Below, in pieces: positions 10,504 through 21,829 of a DNA stretch of 64,000 nucleotides. The notes beneath the pieces are model-generated. The model worked only from the letters and a program-made list of their open reading frames with translations. It searched no databases and was not told the origin of the DNA. Position 1 is the first letter of the stretch; each line of letters starts with the position of its first letter. This DNA is from Hyposmocoma kahamanoa (taxonomy: Eukaryota; Arthropoda; Insecta; Lepidoptera; Cosmopterigidae): NCBI RefSeq assembly GCF_003589595.1, contig NW_020653900.1, positions 6,370,606-6,434,605 of the forward strand, written 5' to 3'. A program made the translations under genes and the position numbers.

Positions 10504-12477
10504 TAAATCATAATTAATTATTTACTGCAACCACACAATATTTTATATTTATAGGTGTAAAAATATATAGTAGTTTACGATATTCATATATATGTATTGG
10601 TTTTATTATTTATAAATATATGCATTTATTTATTGATTTTTATCGCCATACATCGCTGTCCTTTTCGTGTGAATTATATAATTACTTCTATCCAAAGGTT
10701 GTCTGGCAGAAATCGCTTAAAGCTATAAGATCGCCCATTGTACCACCGCTTATTTTTATTTTTATTGTATTGTGTTTGTTTCATTTTTTGGTGTACAATA
10801 AAGAATTTTTGTATTGTATTGTATTGCAATATTAACAGGACTGACAATACACCAAGTAATCATGTGCGTGTAGGTTGCGCGGAGACTGGTATCTCCAATA
10901 GTGTGAACTTTTGAGTAGGCACAAAAAGCAATTACTATAAATAATTTTATTTCACAATTTTTGATTATATTTTTTTATAACTTTGGTCTAGGCATTATAT
11001 TTTAAGATTTAATGGCCCGATATCATGCTGGACGAGTAAAAAAGAGATAAGTATCCAAAATCAAAGTTACGAGGTTTTGAAATTTAACCGACAATACGGT
11101 GTCAAATGTGGTCTTAATATTACCTCTTTTATTAATTATATTAATAATTAATATTTTATTGCGACCACATAATACACAAGAGAAACAACGTATAAACGTA
11201 TTCTTTGCGTTTTGGTTGCGCTTATCGATACCTCCGATGAACATTACCACAACTTAATTTATAAACCTGTTCTGTTTTTATTTTCTTTTTCAAAAAATTT
11301 GTTCTTTATTTTATTTTCGAATTTTTTCTTGTTTCTTTATTTTTTTTTCAGAAAATTCGGGGAGCATTTTCATAAAAAAATAAGGCTGTTTACAAAAATA
11401 ACAGATAATGACCAAAAATAAAGTTGACGTAGTGTTCATTGGAGGTATCGTTATGTTGTTTATTTTTATTCTTTTTATTATTTTATAACTTAATACTAGC
11501 ACGTTTTTGTTTTGTCTTTTCTTTTTTCTTGTATTTGTTTACCACTGCATGTTCATTCTAAAAAGCAGAAATAAAAGTATTTGAATGCTCATCATTATTG
11601 GGAAGCTATATTAGAAATTATACCGTGAATTGTATACATAATATAAATTAAAATGCTAATACATATAATAATAAAACTAGCATATCGAGTAGTTTGATTT
11701 TTGCAATTGGTACACCTTGACAGCGACACTGTTTTTTTCGGATCTAAAATTGGGGATATTTGGTTTATTTTCCAAATAAACCAATATTTTTGATGTTTTT
11801 ACTAACCCCGTGGTCATGGCTGGTTGAGATAATTGGTTCGTTACAAAAAAAAAAGTTTAAAATCTGGAGCAAAAGCTCTAATGCAACCTGCAATATTTTT
11901 TTATCGCGATAAACGTTTTTCTGAGAAGTCTTTATTTAAATATGTCTTCGTTTTTGGGGAATTCGTAAGAAGCATCCAAACAATAACTTGGTTTAAAACT
12001 CAAAGAGAAATTTCCTTGTGACACTTGGCAAACAACGATGGATTCATACGTTCTGTGTCATACAAACACGCCTGCTTATGGGACTTTCACAAGGACGCGA
12101 CTTGTAAATACTAACTCCTACGTATCATTCTTCTTATTTGTAATAATTGCATACGTTAATATAATAAAATTACACTGTGTATTAATTTTTGGTAAGGTTC
12201 TATTTTGTCAACGAGTCGAATGCCTGTAGCGTCATATTGTATCAATGAGTGTAATTACTTAACTTTAACTCATTTACTCGTATACGTACCACTGCTGTTC
12301 AGGCCATAATCACCACGCTGACCCAGGTTGAGGACTTAACACGTTTTCCGAAGGTTCACGTTTCATTACTAATTGAAAAATATTTTTCCACTAATTCTGG
12401 CTAACTATGAACGAAAATATGCATAAAATACCTGCTTTTATTGTTTATTTCCTTTATTTTAGAATTTAAAAGAGTAT

Positions 12478-12611
12478 ATTTTTAACCGACTTCAAAAAAA
12501 GGAGGAGGTTCTCAATTCGACTGTATGTTTTTTTTGTATGTATATTACGCGATAACTCCGGTATTTGTAAACCGATTTTCATGAATCTTTTTTTGTTGGA
12601 AAGAGGGAACT
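12478..12611 (+). repeat. Family-C repeat, 3'-truncated
   Basis: 'tttttaaccgacttcaaaaa' and GGAGGAGGTTCTCAATTCG to 'tttttttgttggaaagaggg', then unrelated sequence. Confidence 0.7.
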
Positions 12612-13422
12612 ATTAATGAAAATGCTGATGAACACACATGTTGAAAACGTTCACATACTTGGGAAAAAGTGTAAAGCCCGCAATTAGTAGGGCCCAATGC
12701 CCACTTGAGATGGAGTATGTCCTGGACTCTCTTTACAGGAAACTCGTGCCTACAATGTATATAATAGGATGTATAATAGGTTGATGATGAAGACGATTAA
12801 CAACAAAAATATGACAGTCGATTAAAAATTATTTTAATTTAATAAAGATTTAGTAACTCCCCCTAAGATTCTTTTAGTGTTCATCATTATAATTAATCCT
12901 AAGTGTGCACTTATATTGACAGAAACTTCTATACTTTGAAAACTAACTCCGAATAAGCCAGACAGAGAAGAGGTCTCAGAGGATTTCTGTTCTATTACAC
13001 CATGTAACACGATTTTTGTTTCTATATAATATTATGTTCTTATAGGTTCTAACATAAAATACGTGAAAAATATTTGAAGAGTCCAGGGGAAGAATGATCA
13101 AAGTACTGGGGGAGAATTTTAGGTAAAAATAATTTTTAATTTGGAAAACTTCTAAATATTGGTCAAAAAGACAAGCGCAAATACTACTTGAAATAAAGTC
13201 AGTGCTGACATAAATATATATAACGCTGTGTAATACATTTTTACTAAAAAATATTTATAAATAATTTTTTACTTTTTTATCATTTGGTCGCAACATTTTT
13301 ATGTGTGCCTAAAAAGTAAAAGCAAATTTTTGAGGACATGAAACCTTATAAGCCTTTTCTGATTTAGGTAAAATACGCTTAGCATTTATCGAACTGGATG
13401 CGGTATGAACTCAAAACGTGTT

Positions 13423-13823
13423 TTAATTGACTTTGATCGTTATTTCCCTGGTTTCTTCATTTATTTCCCTGCAAAGACGTTTGTGGCAAGGACATAAAAA
13501 AAATGAAATTTGGGTACCGTTAAGGAGTTTTGGGGAATTTATCGTTCCCCTAACGAACAATAAAACGGCATCGTGAACTTCGTGAATAGCGATATAATTA
13601 TAATGTGTCGTGGTTTTTACAAATAGCTTTTTATCAAACCGGGCAAACAATTTGCAATCGCTGACATGACAATTTACGTAACTAAAAACTGTCAAACATT
13701 TTCGGCAAGTGTGACACTCTCCTTGCCGACTCTCGTTCAAAGAGACTGCCACAGTCAACCGGTGATAATAGGTGGCGTCTAAAGCTGCCACAGAGTAAAT
13801 ATTCCAGTTTCTCTTTATTTAAA
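13423..13823 (-). other. Unassigned 130-codon open frame without ATG
   Basis: Open for about 133 codons in AT-rich sequence. It includes two CxxC-type pairs (ECHTCRKC and CPCHKRLC) and ends ETREITIKVN. There is no ATG and no clear acceptor at its 5' end. It may be a lost exon or, more likely, part of an old transposable element. Function unknown. Confidence 0.2.
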
Positions 13824-13974
13824 ATAAAAAAGACCATATTATATTTTAACCAAAATTCTACAAATTGGTAACAAAGAACCTAGAAACGTGTAGATTTACG
13901 AGATTATGTAAATATCACTACCTAGGAATGTAAATAGGTAAACTACGTAAATACTATTGTGACAAAAGCAAAGA

Positions 13975-14240
13975 CTACCTTCACGAAAATGGAGGAGGTT
14001 CTCAATTGGACTGTATCCTTTTTTGTATGTATGTTACGCGATAACTCACATCGGCATTTGTGAACCGATTTTGGTGATTCTTTTTTGTTGGAAAGGGGGT
14101 AATAATCACTCTTGGGGTTGCTACCCACTAGGGGATGAATCTGGTTTCGCGCACTTTGCGGTAACCGATTTCAATAAAACTTGGAACTTGGCAAATTGAT
14201 GTAATTCCACGAACTTTGATGTCGGTTTTTTTTTTAACAA
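13975..14240 (+). repeat. Family-C repeat, full length
   Basis: Starts 'ctaccttcacgaaaatggag' and ends 'gaactttgatgtcggttttt'. The internal 'aggggatgaatctggtttcg' matches the copy at 5738-6010. Confidence 0.7.
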
Positions 14241-16437
14241 AAATGTTTAAATTATTTATACACACAAGTGTGTTCAATTAAACAGACTTGCTGTCAAATT
14301 GTTTTTGAAAGAATGGTGGCGAAAGCTGCCCCAGTAACGATGAATAGCTGTTCATGATCTTTGGTAGTATAATTTTGCGTTTTAGTTTATGCCTAGTTAT
14401 CAATATATTTTTGTATATTTTTAGAAGTTGGGAATAAAATAATTGAATAACATTGCATTTTAGAATAGATGCAAGAACACAACGCAATTGATTCAGTTCG
14501 ACCATAAATTAGGTTACGTACCCTTCATTTTATGCATGATTGAATGTTTACCTACTTGAAGTATTGGTTATTTTATAGTAACACACTTAAACATTAAAGC
14601 TATAAAATACCTATAATACAAATATGTAATAATCAATTAAGCAGTAATGATGTAAAGCAAAAAATAAAACACAATGTGACAAAAATATTTAATCAAAATT
14701 TAAATGAGTGGTATTGAAAGTTGCAAAGGAACGTTTGGACAAGAGACCTTTTGCCAATGTCAATATCACATTGATATTGAAAACAGTGTGACCATTTGTG
14801 GCAGATTTCTGCCATTTAGGCAGATTTAATTTTTATTCATTTTCATTGCTGCAGAACATGATAAGTTATAATAAATGTGGCAGTTTGGCAGATTTGGGAA
14901 TATTCGGGAAGTTCTTTATTATTTCTGGGAACAAATTGAAAATTTGCTGTTTTCTGTTACTACGCACAAACATCTGAAGCGAAATACAGGACCATGTTAT
15001 AAACAAAACCTATATCAACTTTATAACCCCAGCTTCTGCAGGCTGTACTCAATTAGCTTTTTTGATGTTTTGATAATGAATCACAAGTATTGATAGGTCT
15101 CCTCAATACACGTTACCAAAAACATTGGGTCACAAAATACGCGGGTTGTCGCCATCCTTCTCTGTTGGTGTATATGGTGTTATTAAAGAATATTTGAGAG
15201 CAGTAAATTTAAATTTATGCACATGTATGTTTGCCCCTTTAGGTACAAAATTTCCTACATTTACCTCTATTTACTTAAACAACACCCTGGTAAAAATGTA
15301 ACCCATAGTATATTATGTAATATATTACTATGCAACGCAATCGTAGCTATCGCTTGCCTTACGACAAAAAACTAATCTGTAAAATCGACATTCTCCTACG
15401 TGACCCTCTAGCTCAATGAGGCCAAGGGCACTTTCACCACGGGGTCTGGGTTCAACTCCCTTGAAGTACCACGAAGTCTCAAGGCCGTGACAGTGAACTT
15501 ATTTGATCGCTTACTTTCTATTTAAACTCTGTGCAGTACATGTAAAAATGGGAGAAAAAACAATTATCTTCAATGTAATTTTATAACGTCGACATATTTT
15601 ATAAAAAATGTTTAGTTCTTCTTGTATCCCTTTGAGACGTAATTGGTTATACAAAATTTAAAAAAAACAGTACCGCGGTTTAGATATTAAAAAAGGATAG
15701 GGTGTAATCGAAATTAAAATCACAATAAAAATTACTATACTTTATGTAAATATTTACATAAAAAATACAATAAAAAATTCGCATTAGTAATAATTTTTAC
15801 ATTGGGTACCTACTCAGTTTGGGGGTTTTCCATGGTTGTGTAGTTTACCACTGACAACGTCAACTGTTTGTGAGTGGTAGCGGACTGGTAGGTCATGTCC
15901 CCTCGCTTTGTCCGTTCCCTTCGGTCGTCTTCTTTGTCTGCATTTTCTAATACAATTCATATAATTATTGTATGAAACATTATTTAATCTAAAATAATAG
16001 TCAACAAGTTTTGCAAAGTTCTTCAGGTTAAGTAAGTTAAAAGTAAAAAAGGTTTTTTAGAGGAGGTCGATGTAGAGCACTCTGTGATCCGTACATCGTT
16101 TGATTATACTCAAGTTTTGCATATACTGTGCAAGTGCATCGTACACACGGCGTAATGGTAGGATTACACAATTTAACTGGTTCCGCCTCTGGCACACTTA
16201 CGCAACTTACATAAGACCTGGCCATGCTTTATTTATAGCTTATAATCTGAGGATTATTAACCATAGCCACTTTTATTAGAAGTATAATGTATGTGTGTTG
16301 TGATTTAAAAGGATGAATTGATAAAGAGAAAAAAACTTTAATATTTAAAAAAATATAAAATAACTTTTAGTTTAAAATATATTAAACAAACGTGTATACC
16401 TGCTTTATAAAGTCGTATCCTCGGTATAATCGTAATA

Positions 16438-17040
16438 TCGACACTGGAAAGATAAAACGTCTAACGTGCATTCGGAAAATATGCCATTTCAAACAATAAA
16501 TATTACAGTAAGTACAGTAAGTAAATATTACATTTTAGTAGCAGGAAAGCTCCTTGTAAAAGAGTTCGTCGTACAGGTAGTACTGCCACCTTACCTATTT
16601 CTGCCGCCAAGCAGTAATGTCAGCATTACTGTGTTCCAGTTTTGAAGGGTAAAGGGTGCTGCTCAAATTACAGGCCCATGGGACTTGTCAACTTATGTCT
16701 CAGGGCGACTGGCGCAGTGGCAGTGCCCCTGAGATCTTTGCGATTTATAGCTCTGAGTGACACTGCAACTGTTATGGACAGGCGTGCAGCTTACTATCAG
16801 GCGCACGATTTGTTCGTCCCGTCACTTGATATTAAAAAAAGTAACTTTAAAAAAAATTATATATTTGTTAAGTATATTAAAAGCTGAAATATTCTAGTTT
16901 TCCATATAATAAATAAAATTAGAGTTTTGAATAATTAAATAATTAATAAAAAATTATTATTAAAAAATAATTAATAAAAAATTTCATCGCTCTTCTATGA
17001 CATTTTCCAAATCTTTTTTCGTTTTACTTTTTCAGCATAG
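16438..17040. mobile_element. Palindromic MITE, family M2, split by a SINE-B
   Basis: Left end 'ctggaaagataaaacgtcta' and right end 'cattttccaaatc...ttttactttttcagcatag' are inverted relatives. The element matches, in reverse orientation, the one at 46127-46573. A SINE-B copy sits inside it at 16533-16840. Confidence 0.6.
16533..16840 (+). mobile_element. SINE-B copy, full length
   Basis: One of the best-preserved copies: it holds 'ctgccgccaagcagtaatgt', 'cagttttgaagggtaaaggg' and ends 'cacttgatatt' plus A-run. Inserted in an M2 MITE. Confidence 0.87.
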
Positions 17041-17365
17041 TTGTAGTTGCCAGAGTAACCTATTGGTGTTTTTTTTTCGTTAAATTTCATTTATCTTGCA
17101 TTATGGTTTAATTGTATTGAATCAAAGTTTTTTAATTTCATAACTGTTGCCCTCGTTGTATTTAAGCCCGCCTGAGATCTTAGGGACAAGGAAGTGGCTC
17201 AAAAACAGCGCTGTCCGCGACAACAACGGTTCCAGGCAGTACAAGCTGAGACATCTCCTTTTGCCGGTGACATGTTTGGCGTATCGTTAATGGAGTTTTT
17301 TTTTGCTTTAATGTGTTATTTAAAAAAAAAAGTGTTTATTCAAATATGTTATTTGTGTCCAAAAA

Positions 17366-17574
17366 TAATAATAATAACGCAACACACATAGCCCCGCACT
17401 AGGGAAACCTTGTGTCGCGGGTGCCATGGACACACATAGACAATCACAAATTACACCCAAACTCACGACAGAAATAAATGTAGGCCATACACATATTTCT
17501 CCCGGCTTGGGAATCGAACCCAGGACCTTTGCGTGGCAGTCCGGCATGGTAACCGTTCCGCCACAGAGGCAGTT
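17366..17574 (-). mobile_element. SINE-A copy, minus strand
   Basis: Low end (aat)n, high end 'aaccgttccgccacagaggc'. Near full length. The antisense part of the 146-codon plus frame at 17426-17866 derives from this copy. Confidence 0.87.
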
Positions 17575-18000
17575 AAAAAAGTGTCAGTGTGTTAAAAAAA
17601 TTAGTAAGCAGGTTTATACGGTCCTGTCATATCTTTTTCGCTTCCTTCCCTGGCAAAGTCCCACCATACATTACAGGTTTAATGTTGGACTTTTGGCAGC
17701 CTTTTTTGTGAACGTCATGAGTATGGATATGCTCGCCGAAGTCGACCATATTAACCATAATTCCTTCTATACTTTTTGCTGCGAATATACTATCATCCAT
17801 TTGTTTGAGGCGTTAAAGCGTCTTCTAGAAATAAACTTACTCCTAGTGGTGAAAGAAGTTGTGTAGGATTAAGAAAACAAAGTGAAGTCAATAAGTCGTG
17901 CGCTTGGTGATAAACGACACGTCTACCTATAACATTTTTAAATTGCATAAACCTAAGGAGTGCTTCTACGCTCCCTTATTCTACAAAATTGAAACACAGT

Positions 18001-18078
18001 AATGTCCACATTACTGAAATATGGTGGCAGTACTTCCCTGGACAAACTCTTTCAGCAAGGAGCTCTACTGCCACCAAA
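18001..18078 (-). mobile_element. SINE-B 5' fragment
   Basis: 'ggtggcagtacttccctgga' and 'aaggagctctactgcc' are the inverted 5' end of SINE-B; the remaining ~220 bases are missing. Confidence 0.65.
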
Positions 18079-18656
18079 ATTGAAGAAAGCAAAGTTGTAA
18101 TGTTACAGTATCGAAAGTTTTTTCCGTACTGCATCAGGTTACGGGAACCCGCTGGATGCAAGCGGCTCAGGACAGGTCGTCGTGGCATTCTTTAAGGGAA
18201 ACCTTTGTTCAGTAGTAGACGTCCTTCGGCTGATATGATGATTACTGCACCTGTGACATCATGAATTTGTCATATTTTTTCAACGTCATGTTTTATAAGC
18301 CAGACTTTATAGTACCTACTTCAATAAAGCTTTATCATTTTGTTTCCCTCAAGACTCTTCTGTATTTTCGCTCTTTAAAAAGGTTTTATTACAAATGTTC
18401 AAAAGAGAATCTTTTTGATCTTACACCATGACTCTAAAACAAAAGCAGTAAGAAATATGAGCTGTCAATCTACAGCAAGCAAAGTGTAAAAAAAATCAAA
18501 ATGTAGGTTTTCATACTGAAATTTATAAATATTTTAATTCCATAATGCATATCAAAACCTTTAGAAAATGAATTCGAGATAAGACGGATAAGGTTACATT
18601 TTCCCAAAACCCCAAGTTCACCAAGAGTAATAATACCAATCATACTTTACAACGAT

Positions 18657-18935
18657 ATGGGTAAAAGACGACGTAGACTATTTCCTAAGAAAAAACGGTC
18701 AGTGTTTAGTCGACCACATCCAATGAGACGCAAAATGACTCTTAGGCATAGAAGAATGAAAGCATTTCTCCATAAGCATAGTCCCAAAGTTTATTTAGAA
18801 AAATCAATGAGAAAAATGGTTGGGGGCATCTACAGTGTTTCGGACAAAGTAAAGGACAAGATAGCAGAGAGCACGCTGGCCTTGGACAATCCTTTCAGTG
18901 CACAATTTTATGGTGATCGTTGCTGCATACAATAA
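18657..18935 (+). CDS. Highly basic protein of unknown function (possible last exon)
   Basis: ATG at 18657 in a good context (gatATGG) opens 92 codons. The N-terminal half is dominated by Lys, Arg and His (MGKRRRRLFPKKKRSVF, then RRKMTLRHRRMKAF). The second half reads KVYLEKSMRKMVGGIY, VSDKVKDKIAESTLAL and ends GDRCCIQ. The frame remains open upstream to 18546, and a plausible acceptor (cctttag/AA) at 18564 would add about 31 residues, including RVIIPIILYND. It may therefore be the 3' exon of a longer gene. No signal peptide or membrane segment follows from the ATG. Balanced codon use supports real coding sequence. It converges on gene 2; possible AATAAA signals on the plus strand lie near 19365 and 19845. 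I recognise no family. Confidence 0.5.
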   Translation: MGKRRRRLFPKKKRSVFSRPHPMRRKMTLRHRRMKAFLHKHSPKVYLEKSMRKMVGGIYSVSDKVKDKIAESTLALDNPFSAQFYGDRCCIQ

Positions 18936-19897
18936 GTAACGCTCTAAACAAATATATTGTGATGTCTCGAAATAATTTTATACGAAGTTCATTTTAGACA
19001 CAATATGATATAACGATTTATACATATCTGGGTAATTTACAGGTTTATTTTTTATACTTAATTTCGGTGGCAGGTTTTATTATTTAAGTATTCGAGTATA
19101 TTATTGTAAATTGTTAAATAATATTTCAGGTTACTAATAATAATATTTTATATTTTACTATATTTGAATAACAGAAATTGCAACCAAAATTAGGTAAACA
19201 AAATTAACATGAAAATTACCCATCTACAATCCTCTTTAGTTTTTGCGACGGTGTGATTCTCTTAACATCTGTATTGTGTTAATTTTTAGTTAAAGTTAAC
19301 ATTAAAACAAAAGTGTAAAACAATTTTCTTTATTTCTTTGTACATTCTTTGGTCTTAATTACTAATAAATGAATATAATACAGGATATTTAAAAATAAAA
19401 GGCTAACAAAGACGAATTTACCACTACCAAATTGAAGACGTCGTAAACAAAGGCCATGTCAAGGACCTTAACCGACGAATGTGTATGGAAAATATTGATG
19501 CGTGTTGATGAGGAGAAAAATGTTTTAGGATCGTTGCAAATCGAAGGCTGTGGTCTCCGTCGACCCCAATCAGAAAAGGGTGTAAAGTGTATGTACATAA
19601 CATAAAGATTTCACTGTTTTTACAACTATTTACACTTGATAGATGCGTATATAATCAAACATGACTATTCCTAGTAGGACTTATCATTACGTGATATTCT
19701 ATTTGTCTAATATACTAAGAAGAATCAAGAACATGGGCCTTTTCAAGGGGAGTCTGGATAGACCATAGATTTAGTATAGTACCTTTACATTAAATCTATG
19801 GGATAGACACATTGGTTGATATTAAGGTTTCTTGCCTATAATCAATAAAAACCACAACTGATCTGTGTCTTTATTCTTTCCTTTCACTTTTAGGCTT
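18936..19897. other. Convergent intergenic stretch
   Basis: AT-rich, 3' regions of the basic-protein gene and of gene 2. An inverted repeat with arms 'ccatagattta' and 'taaatctatgg' lies at about 19762-19801. No gene seen. Confidence 0.5.
19870..19875 (-). terminator. Gene 2 polyadenylation signal
   Basis: AATAAA on the minus strand, 23 bases after the stop codon; a very short 3' UTR is implied. Confidence 0.6.
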
Positions 19898-20205
19898 TTA
19901 AGGTTTTACATTTCCAACAAACCCATTTCTCTTAGAACTTGGCATGTTCATAGGTACAATAGGAATAACATCTCCTCTCCTATATTCATCATATATTTCT
20001 CTTCTATAAGGATCTTCATGAATATAATCACCCCTTCTATAATGGTCATCATAATATACATGATCTTCACTCTTTGTTGGTACTTGTATAATTTCAACTT
20101 GGGTTTTCGCTTCATCTTTTCGGTTCTGATAACCGTTGTTGTTGAACATCCCTTTCAGGCTTAGAACGGATGCCATTACCGTGGAGAAGAATCCCATCAT
20201 CAAAC
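19898..20205 (-). CDS. Gene 2 exon 4: second hydrophobic segment and Tyr/Arg/Asp tail
   Basis: Acceptor gctaccag. LMMGFFSTVMASVLSLKGMF is followed by a polar tail with the recurring elements YRRGD, YRREIYDEY and YRRGD, ending NVKP-stop at 19898-19900. Confidence 0.75.
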
Positions 20206-21627
20206 CTGGTAGCATTTGAAATTTTGAATTAATCATTGTTCTTAATTCACGAACTATTAAAATACACGTTTCAAAACTTTATTTGTCATAAGTTTATTAC
20301 ATCATGCTCTTATATCATATGCTTCATATGTTATATCTTTAGCTAATCTTTTTCTTATCCAGTAGTTAGTATGTGCTTTTGGTTGTTTAAGTATGGAGAG
20401 TACTTGTGAAATGTGAATAATAAATACCATTTAAATTACCTTTAGCCGACAAAAACGCTAATGCTTTCAAAGCAATAGGGATCAATAAACTTTTAGCTGC
20501 CAACAAGCCAAGGATCACTGGCATCATCATTTTCTTATGTGGCATATGGAACCCTTTGATCCCTTGACCTTTTCTTCTTTTCCTTTTTTTACTCATTCCC
20601 ATACCTGGAAATTAAAGCAAAACTATAGAAAAATTTTGATATATTGTTCCTCGTAGTTTTAAAATTTTATCCAAAAGGTTCCTTGTATTTAATATTCAGT
20701 TGTTACGATAATTAATGTTTAACCTGATACTATTAGTTAACAAATATGTAACATCGATTTTTTGCTTCAAAATAAAAGTGCCTGGGAATTTTGGTTTTTA
20801 GGAAGTTAGGGAGACGCAGTTGAACAGCTTATCCCACAAACGGTATTTGTTTAAGGCTGATAAAAATTTACTTGCCGTTGAAATAATAGAATAAATTATT
20901 GATATTTCCATAAAAAAAGATATACCTTCATTGCTACCGCCTTGCTCGCCATGCTTCATGATCTTCAGAATGCATTTGTTAATGCCTTTACCTTTACCGT
21001 GTCTTGTTGTCTTTCTTCTTGATTTAGCAGGCTTTTTCACTTTTTTAGACACTTCTGAAATTTTTGCAGCTGTCTTATGTATTGGTTTTGCTTTTAATGC
21101 TTTTGACACTGACTCTAACTGTGTTTCTGGTTCACCTTTAGTAAATAAATATTAGGAATAGATAATTAAAATTGACTTAGCCCAAATCTCTGAAGTGGTC
21201 AGAGGTATTTAAATTCCGAATATCACAAATATTATGCTCATTATCTACTCTGTTACCAAAAGACCTGAATATGATAGTAAGATCTGTTTTTAACCGTCTA
21301 ACTTGACAATAACCACACATTCAGCACGGAATGTTATACTCTATTCCTGGTGTTTTACAAAGATATTTTTATATTACAAAAGGTATTATAATTACTTAAA
21401 TTCCAATAACTGGACAACAAGTGGGCAACCATTCAAATCTTACCTTGCAAAGAACGTCCATGAAAATCTTCACTAGCAAAAATCCACTCCAGAGGTTTTG
21501 TAGAATTTATATTATCATTTGCATAATGACTATTATTTAACGGACCAAATCCAAACACTGCTTCAGTCTTAACGATTCCATAGTTATTCGTATTATCTAG
21601 TATCAATCCACGAGAGTAAGGTAACAT
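19898..21627 (-). CDS. Osiris-like protein, four exons (gene 2)
   Basis: Join of 21444-21627, 20926-21135, 20440-20604 and 19898-20205 on the minus strand, 288 aa. Residues 1-131 are polar, with a Lys-rich stretch around 65-110 (KKVKKPAKSRRKTTRHGKG). A second basic ramp at 136-143 (SKKRKRRK) leads to HKKMMMPVILGLLAAK and a hydrophobic region to about residue 207, split by the last intron at AKG/LMMGFF. The tail (208-288) is rich in Tyr, Arg and Asp. Basic ramp, Met-rich start and paired hydrophobic segments fit Osiris (DUF1676) proteins. All three introns are phase 1 and split a GGT glycine codon; splice sites are G/gtaaga, G/gtatat, G/gtaatt and tag, aag or cag acceptors. The start is the first in-frame ATG. 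No signal peptide follows it, which is unusual, and in-frame stop codons upstream exclude a simple extension. Confidence 0.72.
20440..20604 (-). CDS. Gene 2 exon 3: basic ramp and first hydrophobic segment
   Basis: 165 bases between atttccag and gtaatt. MGMSKKRKRRKGQG is followed by the Met/Leu/Ala-rich segment ending ALAFLSAK. Confidence 0.78.
20926..21135 (-). CDS. Gene 2 exon 2: Lys/Arg-rich segment
   Basis: 210 bases between tttactaaag and gtatat. Encodes 69 whole codons, including VSKKVKKPAKSRRKTTRHGK and NKCILKIMKHGEQGGSNE. Its only cysteine is in NKCILK. Confidence 0.72.
21444..21627 (-). CDS. Gene 2 exon 1
   Basis: Starts MLPYSRGLILDNTNNYGIVK and ends RSLQG with one base of the glycine codon before gtaaga. 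The frame continues upstream only 18 codons to a stop, without ATG or a good acceptor, so either this is the first coding exon or a 5' exon uses an unusual acceptor. Confidence 0.55.
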
Positions 21628-21796
21628 TTTGGTCCTATTATGGACATACACTCTTTTTTTCACCACAGTTTCAGGTCAATCAATTATCTTCCTAAATATT
21701 TAACTTTTTTCAATACGGATAAAAAATTCTATTCCAGAATTTTTGTATACATTTTAACTTTAGTATGTTCTGTATGTTACGACAGCACTAAGCTAA

Positions 21797-21829
21797 TGTC
21801 ATATTTTTGAGGTCGCCAAGACTTATATA
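21797..21829 (-). promoter_or_regulatory. Gene 2 core promoter
   Basis: TATATAAG at 21829-21822 with an initiator-like GACATTAG, A at 21797, 32 bases downstream. The implied leader of about 170 bases holds two upstream AUGs (21752 and 21647) ahead of the proposed start at 21627. Confidence 0.5.

Larger units (their letters stand above)
9273..18564. other. Intergenic stretch left of the basic-protein gene
   Basis: About 9.3 kb, mostly AT-rich sequence without repeats I recognise. Supported contents are two family-C repeats (12478-12611, 13975-14240), a repeat fragment at 12290-12380 ('ctgacccaggttgaggactt'), a palindromic MITE split by SINE-B (16438-17040), a SINE-A (17366-17574) and a SINE-B fragment (18001-18078). 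Two frames of uncertain meaning, 10297-10503 (+) and 13423-13823 (-), are given separately. Confidence 0.5.

Noticed and set aside
17426..17866. 146-codon plus-strand frame
   Set aside because: Its first 45 codons are antisense SINE-A; the rest has no recognisable motif, start or splice signal.
21661..21680. Plus-strand acceptor-like 'tttttttcaccacag'
   Set aside because: It looks like a good acceptor but lies antisense to gene 2, and no plus-strand open frame follows.
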